Source of the DNA: an uncultured Lachnospiraceae bacterium | Lineage (GTDB): Bacteria > Bacillota > Clostridia > Lachnospirales > Lachnospiraceae | Direction: 5' to 3' | Length of the DNA: 64,000 nt | NCBI GenBank assembly: GCA_910589265.1 | Contig: CAJUTQ010000083.1 | Span: 1-64,000 of the forward strand | Shown here: piece by piece, positions 34,867 through 43,960 of the stretch | How the letters are laid out: the number at the start of each line of letters is the position of its first letter | Numbering within the stretch: position 1 is the stretch's first letter | Notes under the pieces: generated by a model | What the model was told of the DNA's origin: nothing | The model's database searches: none | The model's input: only the letters and a program-made list of their open reading frames with translations | Position numbers and translations under genes: made by a program

Positions 34867-35607
34867 ATGGCCATACAAGTGAAGCTTCAATCTTTTGAAG
34901 GACCTTTAGATTTGCTTCTACACTTAATAGACAAAAATAAAGTAGATATTTATGATATTCCTATTTCTATGATTACAGAACAATATATGAAATATATTGA
35001 GGAGATGGAAAAGAGTGACTTAAATATTATGAGTGAATTTTTAGTTATGGCAGCAACTTTATTAGATATTAAATGCAGGATGCTCCTTCCAAAAGAAGAG
35101 AAGGAAGAGAAAGAAGAAGATCCAAGAGAAGAGCTGGTGGCAAGGCTGCTAGAATATAAAATGTTTAAATTTATTTCTTTAGAACTAAAGGACAGGCAGG
35201 TGGATGCAGAAAAATCTCTTTTTAAACTTCCTTCTATTTTACAAGAAGAGGAAGACTACAATGAGCCAATTGACTATAAGAAGCTTATAGGAAATATGAA
35301 TTTAGCAAAGCTAAACGCTATCTTTCAATCGTTAATACGCAGGCAAAAAGAGAAAATTGATCCTATACGAAGTCAGTTTAGCAAAGTGGAAAAGGATGAA
35401 GTGAGTATGGAAGAAAAAATACGTTATGTAGAAAATTATGGAAAAACTCATGGCACCTTTCGTTTTCGTACTTTGCTTAAGGAACAGGAGAGAAAAATAG
35501 AAATGGTTGTGACCTTTTTAGCCCTTCTGGAGCTTATGAAAACAGGCGTCATACGTATTGAGCAGAAGAATTTATTTGATGATATACTTATCTCCTATAT
35601 TGCCTGA
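34867..35607 (+). CDS. scpA: Segregation and condensation protein A
   Basis: 246 aa. Kleisin subunit of the SMC-ScpAB chromosome condensation complex. N-terminal FEGPLDLLLHLIDKNKVDIYDIPI is the family signature; a coiled coil (~75-110) and a C-terminal winged-helix domain (~205-246) are evident. The start at 34867 has AGAGG with correct spacing; the alternative ATG at 34861 is closer. scpB follows. Confidence 0.95.
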   Translation: MAIQVKLQSFEGPLDLLLHLIDKNKVDIYDIPISMITEQYMKYIEEMEKSDLNIMSEFLVMAATLLDIKCRMLLPKEEKEEKEEDPREELVARLLEYKMFKFISLELKDRQVDAEKSLFKLPSILQEEEDYNEPIDYKKLIGNMNLAKLNAIFQSLIRRQKEKIDPIRSQFSKVEKDEVSMEEKIRYVENYGKTHGTFRFRTLLKEQERKIEMVVTFLALLELMKTGVIRIEQKNLFDDILISYIA

Positions 35608-35631
35608 ATAATGATAAAAAGGGGGAAGGAA

Positions 35632-36213
35632 ATGAGATCCAATAGGAAAGAACCCAAAATAGAAGCAATATTGGAAGCCATTCTTTTTGCCATGGGAGAT
35701 TCTGTGAAATTAGACAAGCTGTCAGCGGTTTTAGAAATGGAAAAGGAGGAGATTCGGGAAATTCTCTATAAGATGATGAAGCGTTATAAGAGGGAAGATA
35801 GAGGAATTGTCATGGTGGAGCTTGAGGATGCATTTCAACTGTGTACAAAGACAGAAATGTATGACTATTTAATGAAGATTACGAAAACACCAAAAGAGTA
35901 TACATTGACAGATACCATGTTAGAAACCTTATCCATTGTTGCCTATAAACAGCCAGTGACCCGTTTAGAGATTGAGAAAATCAGGGGGGTGAGCAGTGAT
36001 CATGCAGTAAATAAATTAGTGGAGTACCATTTAATTTGTGAAGTAGGAAGGCTGGACGCCCCAGGCCGGCCCCTTCTGTTTGGAACGACAGAAGACTTTT
36101 TAAGATGTTTTGGCGTAAAGTCTATTGAACAGCTACCTGTTTTAACCAATGAGCGTATCGAGGAATTGAAATTACAGGCTGAGGAAGAGGTGACAAGGAA
36201 CTTAAAAGGATAG
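35632..36213 (+). CDS. scpB: Segregation and condensation protein B
   Basis: 193 aa with two winged-helix domains. EAILEAILFAMGD at the N-terminus and LSIVAYKQPVTRLEIEKIRGV plus GRPLLFGTTEDFL in the second half are diagnostic. Partner of ScpA in the SMC complex. The start at 35632 follows AAGGGGGAAGG; an in-frame ATG 21 nt upstream has no site. Confidence 0.95.
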   Translation: MRSNRKEPKIEAILEAILFAMGDSVKLDKLSAVLEMEKEEIREILYKMMKRYKREDRGIVMVELEDAFQLCTKTEMYDYLMKITKTPKEYTLTDTMLETLSIVAYKQPVTRLEIEKIRGVSSDHAVNKLVEYHLICEVGRLDAPGRPLLFGTTEDFLRCFGVKSIEQLPVLTNERIEELKLQAEEEVTRNLKG

Positions 36214-36271
36214 GAATAAAGATTCTTCTTTTTTCATAAGAATTACATAAGGATGGAAACGGCGGAGCCTT

Positions 36272-37495
36272 ATGAAAAAAGTATATGTTAGTATTATTTT
36301 ATGGATAACCCTCATGATTCCCCATACTTATATTTATGCAGATTCGAAAGAACCTGCCGATTTGTACGCCCTTTCAGCAGTGCTTATGGACGCTGATTCT
36401 GGGCGTGTTTTGTATGAAAAAAATGGGTATGAGCCAATGCCTATGGCCAGTACGACAAAAATTATGACCTTAATTGTTGCATTGGAAAATGGCAATCTAG
36501 AAGAGGAGACCGTTATATCCAACTATGCGGCAAAAATGCCAAAAGTCCATTTGGGTGTAAGGGAGGGAGAATCTTATTATTTAAAAGATCTCCTCTATTC
36601 TCTCATGTTAGAGAGTCATAATGACTCTGCAGTTGCTATTGCAGAAAAAGTAGGAGGCAGTGTGGAAGGCTTTGCATCTATGATGAATCAGAAAGCAAGA
36701 GATTTAGAATGCTTTGATACCTATTTTATAACGCCCAATGGATTGGACGCTGTAGTTACTGGAAAAACAGGGGAAGTACAAAAGACACATTCCACGACAG
36801 CAAAAGATTTAGCAAGAATAATGCGCTACTGTATAAAGGAATCCCCAAAAAAGGAAGAGTTTTTAGAAATAACTAGGGCCCCTTCCCATTCTTTTACAGA
36901 TATTTCGGGAAAAAGAAGTTTTACTTGTCATAACCATAATGCGTTTTTACATATGATGGATGGGGCTTTGTCAGGAAAAACAGGTTTTACAGGAAAGGCA
37001 GGTTATTGTTATGTGGGGGCAGTACAAAAAGATGGAAAAACCTTCATAGCTTCCTTGCTGGCTTGTGGATGGCCCAATAACAAAACATATAAGTGGAAAG
37101 ATATGAGAAAGCTTATGGAATATGCTTTTGACAATTATGAATATAGAGATGTCTATGAAGAAAGAGAGTTTAAACCTCTCATTGTAAATAAGGGTATTCC
37201 TGAGAGTGGAAATTTAGAGGAAGTAACCTATGTGGATATTGGACTGACAATTCCAGAGGAGGAAAAACATATAGAGCTTTTATTAAAAGAGGAAGAAAAG
37301 GTAAAAATAGTATGCGAAGTGAGAAAAGAGCTGGAAGCCCCTGTAAAAGCAGGAATGTCAGTGGGGAGTGTGAAATATTACTTGGGAGAGGAAGTTGTGA
37401 AGGGCTATCCTATTGTTGTGAAAAAGGATGTGGAGAGAATTACAATGAAATGGTGTGCACAATGGATTTTCAGTAAATTTCTCGTAGGCCAATGA
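36272..37495 (+). CDS. D-alanyl-D-alanine carboxypeptidase (DacB/PBP5*-like)
   Basis: 407 aa. Signal peptide (~1-23) ends in YADS. Peptidase S11 motifs: STTK (S60-K63), SHN (in LMLESHNDSAV) and KTG (in LSGKTGFTGKAG). A C-terminal PBP5-type beta region is present, and the end has a possible amphipathic anchor. It is the second such enzyme in 6 kb and sits between scpB and an M23 peptidase; one of the pair may be the spore cortex DacB. Start has GCGGAG upstream. Confidence 0.88.
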   Translation: MKKVYVSIILWITLMIPHTYIYADSKEPADLYALSAVLMDADSGRVLYEKNGYEPMPMASTTKIMTLIVALENGNLEEETVISNYAAKMPKVHLGVREGESYYLKDLLYSLMLESHNDSAVAIAEKVGGSVEGFASMMNQKARDLECFDTYFITPNGLDAVVTGKTGEVQKTHSTTAKDLARIMRYCIKESPKKEEFLEITRAPSHSFTDISGKRSFTCHNHNAFLHMMDGALSGKTGFTGKAGYCYVGAVQKDGKTFIASLLACGWPNNKTYKWKDMRKLMEYAFDNYEYRDVYEEREFKPLIVNKGIPESGNLEEVTYVDIGLTIPEEEKHIELLLKEEEKVKIVCEVRKELEAPVKAGMSVGSVKYYLGEEVVKGYPIVVKKDVERITMKWCAQWIFSKFLVGQ

Positions 37496-37537
37496 AAGTA
37501 TAAGAAAATTCCTAACGGGAAAGGCGTGAAAAGAAAT

Positions 37538-38557
37538 ATGCAAAAAAAATGGTGGGTATTTGGAAGCTTTTTCTTGTTCGTGCTGTTGTTCTTTTTATTT
37601 GAGATTGGAAAAAAGGAAAAGGTAATAACCGTAGACAGGGCAGTGGAGCAGGATTACATAAAATGGGTGGATTTTAAAGTGACTTGTGAGGCAATGAAAG
37701 AGGCCTATGAATATGATGTCCAAAGTTGGAATGAAGAAGTACACCTTCCTTGGATAGAACTTTTAGCCTATTTAGGGGCAAAGTATGGGGGAGACTTTTC
37801 CCATTATAAACAAAAGGACATGGAAGAAATTGTACAAAAGTTAAGGGAGGGAGAAGTAACTATCCAGGAGCTAAAGAAGGAGATGAAATATTTCTCTTAT
37901 TATTTAGAGGCATATGGAGCAGTACTAGGAGGGATGGTAGGAGAGTACGAAATAGAAAGAGAGGAAGAGGGGGAGAAGAAATGGGAAAAAATATATGGAC
38001 TCAAGGCATTTTCCCCTATTCCCAAAGGTTTTCCCTATAGTGATTACGACGATTTTGGGGTTTCAAGAAGTTATGGATATAAGAGAACCCATCTAGGTCA
38101 TGATGTAATGGGGCAGATTGGTACCCCGATTGTAGCTGTAGAGTCTGGTTATGTGGAGGCTCTTGGATGGAATCAGTATGGAGGGTGGAGAATTGGCATT
38201 CGAAGCTTTGACAAAAAAAGATACTATTACTACGCTCATCTAAGACAAAATTACCCTTATGCAGAAAATTTAAAAGAAGGAGATATTGTGATAGGGGGAG
38301 ATATTATTGGATATATGGGGCACACAGGCTATAGCAAGAAAGAAAATGTCAATAATATAGATCAAGTACATCTTCATTGGGGATTACAGTTAATTTTCCA
38401 TGAATCCCAAAAAGAAGGAAGTAATGAAATCTGGATTAGTTGTTACGAACTCATGAAATTTTTGCGACAAAATCAAGTAGAGGCAAAAAAGGTAGAAGGC
38501 ACAAAGGAATGGAAAAGAACCTTTGAAATGAAAGACTTAAATGTTGCCCATCCATAG
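37538..38557 (+). CDS. Membrane-anchored M23 family peptidoglycan peptidase
   Basis: 339 aa. One N-terminal membrane helix (~6-21). An uncharacterised helical region (~30-145) precedes a LytM/M23 zinc peptidase domain with HLGHDVM (His and Asp ligands) and HLHWG (HxH), so it looks catalytically intact. Such enzymes cleave stem-peptide crosslinks; some (SpoIIQ, LytH) work in sporulation. The start at 37538 is ATG; a GTG at 37526 lies too close to the site. The final codons form one arm of the terminator hairpin downstream. Confidence 0.82.
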   Translation: MQKKWWVFGSFFLFVLLFFLFEIGKKEKVITVDRAVEQDYIKWVDFKVTCEAMKEAYEYDVQSWNEEVHLPWIELLAYLGAKYGGDFSHYKQKDMEEIVQKLREGEVTIQELKKEMKYFSYYLEAYGAVLGGMVGEYEIEREEEGEKKWEKIYGLKAFSPIPKGFPYSDYDDFGVSRSYGYKRTHLGHDVMGQIGTPIVAVESGYVEALGWNQYGGWRIGIRSFDKKRYYYYAHLRQNYPYAENLKEGDIVIGGDIIGYMGHTGYSKKENVNNIDQVHLHWGLQLIFHESQKEGSNEIWISCYELMKFLRQNQVEAKKVEGTKEWKRTFEMKDLNVAHP

Positions 38558-38580
38558 GGCAACATTGCCTTTCTTGTTTT
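38541..38580 (+). terminator. Terminator overlapping the end of the M23 gene
   Basis: 9-bp perfect stem (38541-38549 with 38557-38565) that includes the last sense codons and the stop codon, followed by a T-rich tail. It overlaps a sigma-A-like promoter for the next operon. Confidence 0.65.
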
Positions 38581-38593
38581 CTTATGGTAATAT
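38565..38593 (+). promoter_or_regulatory. Promoter of the bceRS-like operon
   Basis: TTGCCT (38565-38570), 17-nt spacer, TAATAT (38588-38593), 36 nt before the response regulator ATG. Confidence 0.55.
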
Positions 38594-38628
38594 GAAACAG
38601 AAAAAATATACGGAGAATAGAACACAAT

Positions 38629-39309
38629 ATGTATAAAATATGGATTGTGGAAGATGACAAAACAATTGCAAAGGAAACAGCCAGTTTTTTGAAAAAGTGG
38701 GGATATGAGACAGGCTATGTAAAAGATTTTAAACAGGTAGAAAAAGAATGTTTAGAGTTTTCCCCTCATTTAATACTTATGGATATCTCCCTTCCTTTTT
38801 ATGATGGATTTTATTGGTGTCAGGAAATTAGAAAAAAATCCAGTGTGCCTATTTTATTTTTGTCTTCTTCCAGTGACAATATGAGCATTATTATGGCAGT
38901 CAATATGGGGGGAGATGACTTTGTTACAAAGCCCTTTGATCTTCATGTACTGGCAGCAAAAATTCAAGCCCTTTTGCGAAGGACTTATTCTTACCAGGAG
39001 CAGATTACATACATGGAACATAAGGGAGCTCTGTTTTATACTTCAGATGGCACCTTTCACTATCATGGTAAGAAAATAGACCTAACGAAAAATGAGTTTA
39101 AAATTATGCAGATTTTATTTGAAAATAAAGGAAAGATTGTCAAAAGGGAAGAAATAATGGTGCGCCTTTGGGACGATGACTGTTTTGTGGATGACAATAC
39201 GTTAACTGTGAATATGACAAGGCTTCGAAAAAAATTAGAAGAAATATCCCTAGAAAATTTCATTCAGACAAAAAAAGGACAAGGATATAGAATAGGAGAG
39301 GAACATTGA
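38629..39309 (+). CDS. Response regulator, OmpR family (BceR-like)
   Basis: 226 aa. Receiver domain with VEDD (acidic pair), phospho-acceptor Asp52 (LILMDISLP), the SSS switch and TKPF lysine. C-terminal OmpR winged helix (VKREEIMVRLWDDDCFVDDNTLTVNMTRLRKKL). It is followed by an intramembrane-sensing kinase and an ABC transporter, the BceRS-BceAB pattern for cell-wall-peptide resistance. Stop overlaps the kinase start. Confidence 0.92.
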   Translation: MYKIWIVEDDKTIAKETASFLKKWGYETGYVKDFKQVEKECLEFSPHLILMDISLPFYDGFYWCQEIRKKSSVPILFLSSSSDNMSIIMAVNMGGDDFVTKPFDLHVLAAKIQALLRRTYSYQEQITYMEHKGALFYTSDGTFHYHGKKIDLTKNEFKIMQILFENKGKIVKREEIMVRLWDDDCFVDDNTLTVNMTRLRKKLEEISLENFIQTKKGQGYRIGEEH

Positions 39310-40364
39310 AAAAAGAGAGAAACTCTATGGAAAGAAAAGAGGATAGTCCCCTTTCCCTTGGAGAGCTATTAGTCTTCTATTGTAAAGAAAGGAGGAAGTT
39401 TTTTTATCTCCTTTTGCTTGTTATGGCAACCATATATAGTTTGGGGATACTTTATCAAATACAAGAAATAAGACAGCTTTCCTATGGGATGATTCTTTCA
39501 GCTTTTTTTTGTTTGTTATGGGGATGTATGGATTTTTATAAGTATATAAAGGAATACAAAGATTTATATGAGTGTAGACTTTGGATTGGGGACACATTAA
39601 AAAAACCTTCCCATCAGGGACTAAAGGCTAGGATGTATGGGGAAATATTAGAAATATTGTGGAAGGGACAAAGAGAGCTTATTTTTCAAAAGAGATGGGA
39701 GGAAAAGGAAAGAGAGGACTATTATACTCTTTGGGGACACCAAATAAAAACACCCATTGCAGCAATTTACCTTCTTTTACAAAGAGAAGAAATTAGGAAT
39801 AGAATGGAACTGAGGGAACAGGTTTTTTTAGTAGAGCAATATGTGGATATGGTCCTTCAATACTTGCGTCTTCATAGCATATCCTCTGATCTCCTCTTTA
39901 AAAAGTATGATATTTATGAGATTGTAAAAAAGGCGGTAAAAAAACAAAAGGTTTTTTTTATACAGAAAAACCTCACTTTAAAGCTACAGGAATTTTCTTA
40001 TGTTATGGTTACGGATGAGAAATGGCTATTATGGGTGTTGGAGCAAGTAATTCTAAATGCAGTAAAATATACAGAACGGGGAAGAATAGAAATTTGTATG
40101 GAAGATGGTATCCTAAAAATTTCTGATACAGGAATAGGCATTCGGACAGAAGATTTACCAAGAATTTTTGAAAGGGGATTTACAGGATATAATGGGAGGG
40201 AACATAAGAAATCGACGGGGATTGGTTTATACCTTTGTGGAAAAATATTGGACAGGCTTATGATTCCTTATAAAGTGGAATCAACTTTGTCGAAGGGCAC
40301 GACCTTTTTTATGGACTGTTCTAAGGAGAAAAAAGAAGAAAGCTTACAAAAATGTAAGAAATAA
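39306..40364 (+). CDS. Intramembrane-sensing histidine kinase (BceS-like)
   Basis: 352 aa. Two adjacent N-terminal membrane helices (~30-72) with almost no extracellular loop. Histidine motif LWGHQIKTPIA and ATPase motifs (NAVKY, DTGIGI, STGIGLYL) follow. Such kinases do not sense ligand directly; the ABC transporter does. The TTG at 39306 overlaps the regulator stop and has GGAGAGG in place; an ATG at 39327 has a weaker site and would be the alternative. Confidence 0.9.
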   Translation: MKKERNSMERKEDSPLSLGELLVFYCKERRKFFYLLLLVMATIYSLGILYQIQEIRQLSYGMILSAFFCLLWGCMDFYKYIKEYKDLYECRLWIGDTLKKPSHQGLKARMYGEILEILWKGQRELIFQKRWEEKEREDYYTLWGHQIKTPIAAIYLLLQREEIRNRMELREQVFLVEQYVDMVLQYLRLHSISSDLLFKKYDIYEIVKKAVKKQKVFFIQKNLTLKLQEFSYVMVTDEKWLLWVLEQVILNAVKYTERGRIEICMEDGILKISDTGIGIRTEDLPRIFERGFTGYNGREHKKSTGIGLYLCGKILDRLMIPYKVESTLSKGTTFFMDCSKEKKEESLQKCKK

Positions 40365-40368
40365 GGTG

Positions 40369-40407
40369 GGAAATGTAAGCCATATCCATGGCAGTACATT
40401 TCCTTTT
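40369..40407 (+). terminator. Intrinsic terminator between the kinase and the transporter genes
   Basis: 9-bp perfect stem (40369-40377 with 40395-40403) enclosing a 5-bp inner stem (GCCAT with ATGGC), followed by TTTT. It splits the two-component genes from the ABC genes, allowing the latter to be driven from their own promoter. Confidence 0.8.
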
Positions 40408-40458
40408 CTATTAATATAGAAGAAGAACAGGAAAAAGTAAGGAAGAGAGGTTAAAAAG

Positions 40459-41226
40459 ATGGCATTATTGGAAGTGAAAAATGTAAAAAAAACATATGTT
40501 ACAAAATTAGGAGGGAATAAAGTCAAGGCGTTGGAAGATGTAACTTTTTCTGTAGAAAAGGGGGAGTATGTGGCTATTATGGGAGAATCAGGTTCAGGAA
40601 AGACAACCCTTTTAAACATTTTGGCAACTTTGGATCAGGCTACATGCGGAGAAGTATTGCTAGATGGAGAAAACTTAAAAAATATGAAACAAAGGCGTTT
40701 AGCTACTTTTCGACGAGACAATTTAGGATTTGTATTTCAAGATTTTAATCTTCTGGATATTTTTACATTAGAAGAAAACATATGCCTTCCTTTGGTTCTC
40801 CAAGGAAAAAAGCCAGGGGAAATGAAAGAACAAGTACGGAATTTGGCTAAGAGGCTTGGAATGGAAGAGATATTGAAAAAATATCCATATGAGGTGTCAG
40901 GTGGACAAAAACAAAGAGCAGCGGCGGCCAGAGCTCTTATTACAAATCCCAAAATTATATTAGCTGATGAGCCTACAGGAGCTTTGGATTCAAAGTCAGC
41001 CGCTAAGCTATTACAAGTATTTAAAAAAATTCATGAAGAGGGACAGACAATTCTTATGGTAACTCATAGCGTTCAGACTGCAAGCCATGCAAAGAGAGTT
41101 TTATTTATAAAGGATGGGTCTGTTTTTCACCAGATATATAAAGGAGATGGAGATTTTGACCATATGTACCGTATGGTTTTTGATACAATGACATTACTTC
41201 AGATAGGAGGGGAAGAGGAGAAATGA
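40459..41226 (+). CDS. ABC transporter ATPase (BceA-like)
   Basis: 255 aa. Walker A GESGSGKTT (42-50), signature VSGGQKQRAAAARAL, Walker B IILADEPTGALDS and the H-loop VTHS, as in MacB/BceA-type ATPases. Works with the FtsX-like permease that follows with ATGA overlap. Expected to confer resistance to peptide antibiotics that target lipid II cycle intermediates and to signal to the kinase. Confidence 0.93.
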   Translation: MALLEVKNVKKTYVTKLGGNKVKALEDVTFSVEKGEYVAIMGESGSGKTTLLNILATLDQATCGEVLLDGENLKNMKQRRLATFRRDNLGFVFQDFNLLDIFTLEENICLPLVLQGKKPGEMKEQVRNLAKRLGMEEILKKYPYEVSGGQKQRAAAARALITNPKIILADEPTGALDSKSAAKLLQVFKKIHEEGQTILMVTHSVQTASHAKRVLFIKDGSVFHQIYKGDGDFDHMYRMVFDTMTLLQIGGEEEK

Positions 41227-43208
41227 GTTTTTCAGGAAAGTGGCTTTTGCCAAGGCTGGCATGGATTGGTATATGGAGAAATAAAGAGACTTATATTCCT
41301 TATATAGGGGCTGGTATTTTTTCTGTGTTTTTATATTTTGTTTTTCTTTTAATTAGCAATAATGATATTATGTATACTTTGCCAAGAGCTAGTTATGTAA
41401 TGGTCTTAATGCTTTTGGGAAGCTGGCTGTTGGCCGTTATATTGATTTTGTTTTTCCTATATACCAACCGTTTTCTCATGAAGAGAAGAGCAAAGGAGTT
41501 AGGCCTATACAGTATTCTTGGGTTGGAAAAGAAACATATTGGCATCCTTCTTTTTATAGAAACAGGAATAATCTATACAATAGCCCTGTTAGGTGGTGTT
41601 GTATGGGGGCTTGTTTTTTCAAAACTTATTTTCCTAATTTTGTTAAATATGGCAAGAATTCCATTGGATACAAGCTTTCAGTTTAGCATAAAAGCATTGG
41701 TATCTACCTTATTATTTTTTGCAGCAGCCTATGGGTTTAACTTGATGGTCAATCTATATCAGGTAATGAGATCGAAACCTGGAAGTTTATTTCAGGATGG
41801 AAAAAAGGGAGAAAAGGAAACAAAACATCCTATTTTGACAACGATAGTAGGGATTGCGTTGTTATTAGGGGGGTATTCTTTATCCCTTACTTCCCAATTA
41901 GACGGGACCATTTTTTCTGATTTTTTTCTTGCCATTTTCTTTGTTATTTTTGGGACCCATTGCTTTTTTCGTTCAGGTCTTGGCTTTTTACTAAAAGTAC
42001 TGAAAAAAAGGGAGACTTTTTACTATAAGAAAAACAACTATGTTACGTTAGCAGGAATGTCTTATAGGACGAAGAAAAGCGCTTCCAGCTTGTCGAATTT
42101 ATGTATTTTCAGTACAATGGTTATTATTACCTTACTCTGTACTATATCCTTGGCCTTTGGAATGAAGGATATTTTACTTTATCGCTTTCCTTATGACGTG
42201 GAAATGAATTTTTTAGCAGAAAAAATAGAGAATAGAGAAGGGATTATTAAAGAGGGAGAAAGAATCGCAGAACAAAATAATGTGTCTGTATCAAAAGAGA
42301 CAGACTACTTTTATACTAGAATAAAAGTGGAAAGAAAAGGAAATACCTTTTTAAATATAGGGGAGGATGCGAACACCTGGGAGAAGGAAGGGCTGTATGA
42401 AGTGCGCCTTTTAACTGAGGAGGAGTTCCAAAGAGTAGAAGAAAAGGGAGCTGTATTGAAAGAAGGGGAGATCTTTACATTTAGCGATGGAAAAAGTATG
42501 AAAGCTTCCTCTCTGAAATTAGCAGACACAAACTATATCGTAAAAGAAGAATTTGAAACATTTCCCTTTGTGGAAAAAAGAGAAAAAGCTGTGTTTGGAG
42601 AACATTATTTTATTGTTGTCAAAGATAGGGAAGAAATAGAAAAGCTTCTCCAATATTATGGACAAGGAGAAGAGATTTTCAATATGCGTATGTGTGTCAC
42701 AGGAGGGGAAGAGGAAAAACAAAAGTTTGCAGAGCAAATGGAAAGTTATGGGGCAAAGAAAGAAGGTATGATAAGTGGATGGAATGGGGCAGAGCAACGA
42801 CTGGAAATTCTGTCCATGAATGGAGGCCTTATTTTTCTGGGTATTTTTTTGGGTATTGCTTTTCTCATCTTTTTACTTATTATTATGTATTATAAACAAA
42901 TTACAGAGGGATATGATGATAGGGAGAATTTTATGATTATGGAGAAAGTAGGAATGACGGATGAAGATGTGAAAGGGACAATAAAAAGGCAGGTACAGCT
43001 TGTATTCTATCTTCCCCTTTTCTTAGCCTTTTGCCATACGGCCATTGCCCTTCCCATGATTCATGCTTTATTTGGAGCTATTTCTTTATTTCAGGAGAAA
43101 TTGGTGTTTTTTTGTGGACTAGGAAGTATGGGATTCTTTTTCATACTTTATGCAGCAGCTTACCGTAAGACGGCAAAAGTATATTATAAAATTGTCAAAC
43201 ATTCATAG
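41223..43208 (+). CDS. ABC transporter permease, FtsX/BceB-like
   Basis: 661 aa. Ten membrane helices can be outlined, with a large extracellular domain between helices 7 and 8 (about residues 325-525), the signature of BceB permeases and the peptide-sensing part. The FtsX-type ends are conserved (RRAKELGLYSILGLEKKHI, and ENFMIMEKVGMTDEDVKG near the C-terminus). Length is typical of the family. Confidence 0.93.
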   Translation: MSFSGKWLLPRLAWIGIWRNKETYIPYIGAGIFSVFLYFVFLLISNNDIMYTLPRASYVMVLMLLGSWLLAVILILFFLYTNRFLMKRRAKELGLYSILGLEKKHIGILLFIETGIIYTIALLGGVVWGLVFSKLIFLILLNMARIPLDTSFQFSIKALVSTLLFFAAAYGFNLMVNLYQVMRSKPGSLFQDGKKGEKETKHPILTTIVGIALLLGGYSLSLTSQLDGTIFSDFFLAIFFVIFGTHCFFRSGLGFLLKVLKKRETFYYKKNNYVTLAGMSYRTKKSASSLSNLCIFSTMVIITLLCTISLAFGMKDILLYRFPYDVEMNFLAEKIENREGIIKEGERIAEQNNVSVSKETDYFYTRIKVERKGNTFLNIGEDANTWEKEGLYEVRLLTEEEFQRVEEKGAVLKEGEIFTFSDGKSMKASSLKLADTNYIVKEEFETFPFVEKREKAVFGEHYFIVVKDREEIEKLLQYYGQGEEIFNMRMCVTGGEEEKQKFAEQMESYGAKKEGMISGWNGAEQRLEILSMNGGLIFLGIFLGIAFLIFLLIIMYYKQITEGYDDRENFMIMEKVGMTDEDVKGTIKRQVQLVFYLPLFLAFCHTAIALPMIHALFGAISLFQEKLVFFCGLGSMGFFFILYAAAYRKTAKVYYKIVKHS

Positions 43209-43245
43209 ATAGGATAGTGATTGACAGAAAGGTATCGTTATTATT

Positions 43246-43935
43246 ATGATTGAAATTTATGCAATGGCTCTTTTTCCGTTGGAGGAGGAGAAGACATTTC
43301 GAGAAAACCTTAGAAAAATTTCAGGAGAAAGAAGAGAAAAAATAAGAAATTTAAAAAATAAAAAAAGTCAGCGCCAATCTTTAGGCGCTGGGCTTTTATT
43401 GGAGTATGGATTAAAAAAACTAAAAATACAAAAGGGGGAGATAAGTAGGACAGAGAATGGGAAGCTATATGTAAAGAACAGGGATGAAATTGATTTTAAC
43501 ATTTCCCATTCAGGAGAGTATGCTGTTTGTGCCATAGGGTATGAAGAGGGAAGGGGAATAAAAGTAGGAGTAGATTTGGAGAAAAGGAGAAAAAGAAATA
43601 TATTATCTATAGCAGAACGATTTTTTCCTTTGGAGGAATATGAAAAGATAAAAGAGTTAAAGGAGGAAGAAGGAGTAAAGCTTTTCCATTCTTTGTGGAC
43701 TGGGAAGGAAAGCTATGTAAAAGCAATAGGAATAGGAATAACCTATGGCCTGGATTCCTTTATGGTAAAATCTTGTCCAAGTCAGGCTATAGGGAAGATC
43801 ATAGATAAAAGAATGGTAGAATCTTTTTTCATAAAGGAATACGATGAGATAGAAGGATATTCCTTAACAGTATGTGGGAACAGGGAAGCATTTGCAGAAA
43901 AAGTAAAGTGGGTAAATATTCCCTTTGACCTTTAA
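43246..43935 (+). CDS. 4'-phosphopantetheinyl transferase, Sfp type
   Basis: 229 aa. VGVDLEKRRKRN and WTGKESYVKAIGIG carry the Mg-binding Asp and Glu of Sfp-type enzymes; NFNISHSGEYAVCA is also conserved. These transferases load carrier proteins of NRPS/PKS clusters or fatty acid synthesis. No carrier protein or synthase lies in this window, so the target is elsewhere. It lies 37 nt after the BceB-like gene and might be read from that operon. Confidence 0.92.
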   Translation: MIEIYAMALFPLEEEKTFRENLRKISGERREKIRNLKNKKSQRQSLGAGLLLEYGLKKLKIQKGEISRTENGKLYVKNRDEIDFNISHSGEYAVCAIGYEEGRGIKVGVDLEKRRKRNILSIAERFFPLEEYEKIKELKEEEGVKLFHSLWTGKESYVKAIGIGITYGLDSFMVKSCPSQAIGKIIDKRMVESFFIKEYDEIEGYSLTVCGNREAFAEKVKWVNIPFDL

Positions 43936-43960
43936 CCTTTACATAGATAATTTCTTTGTA

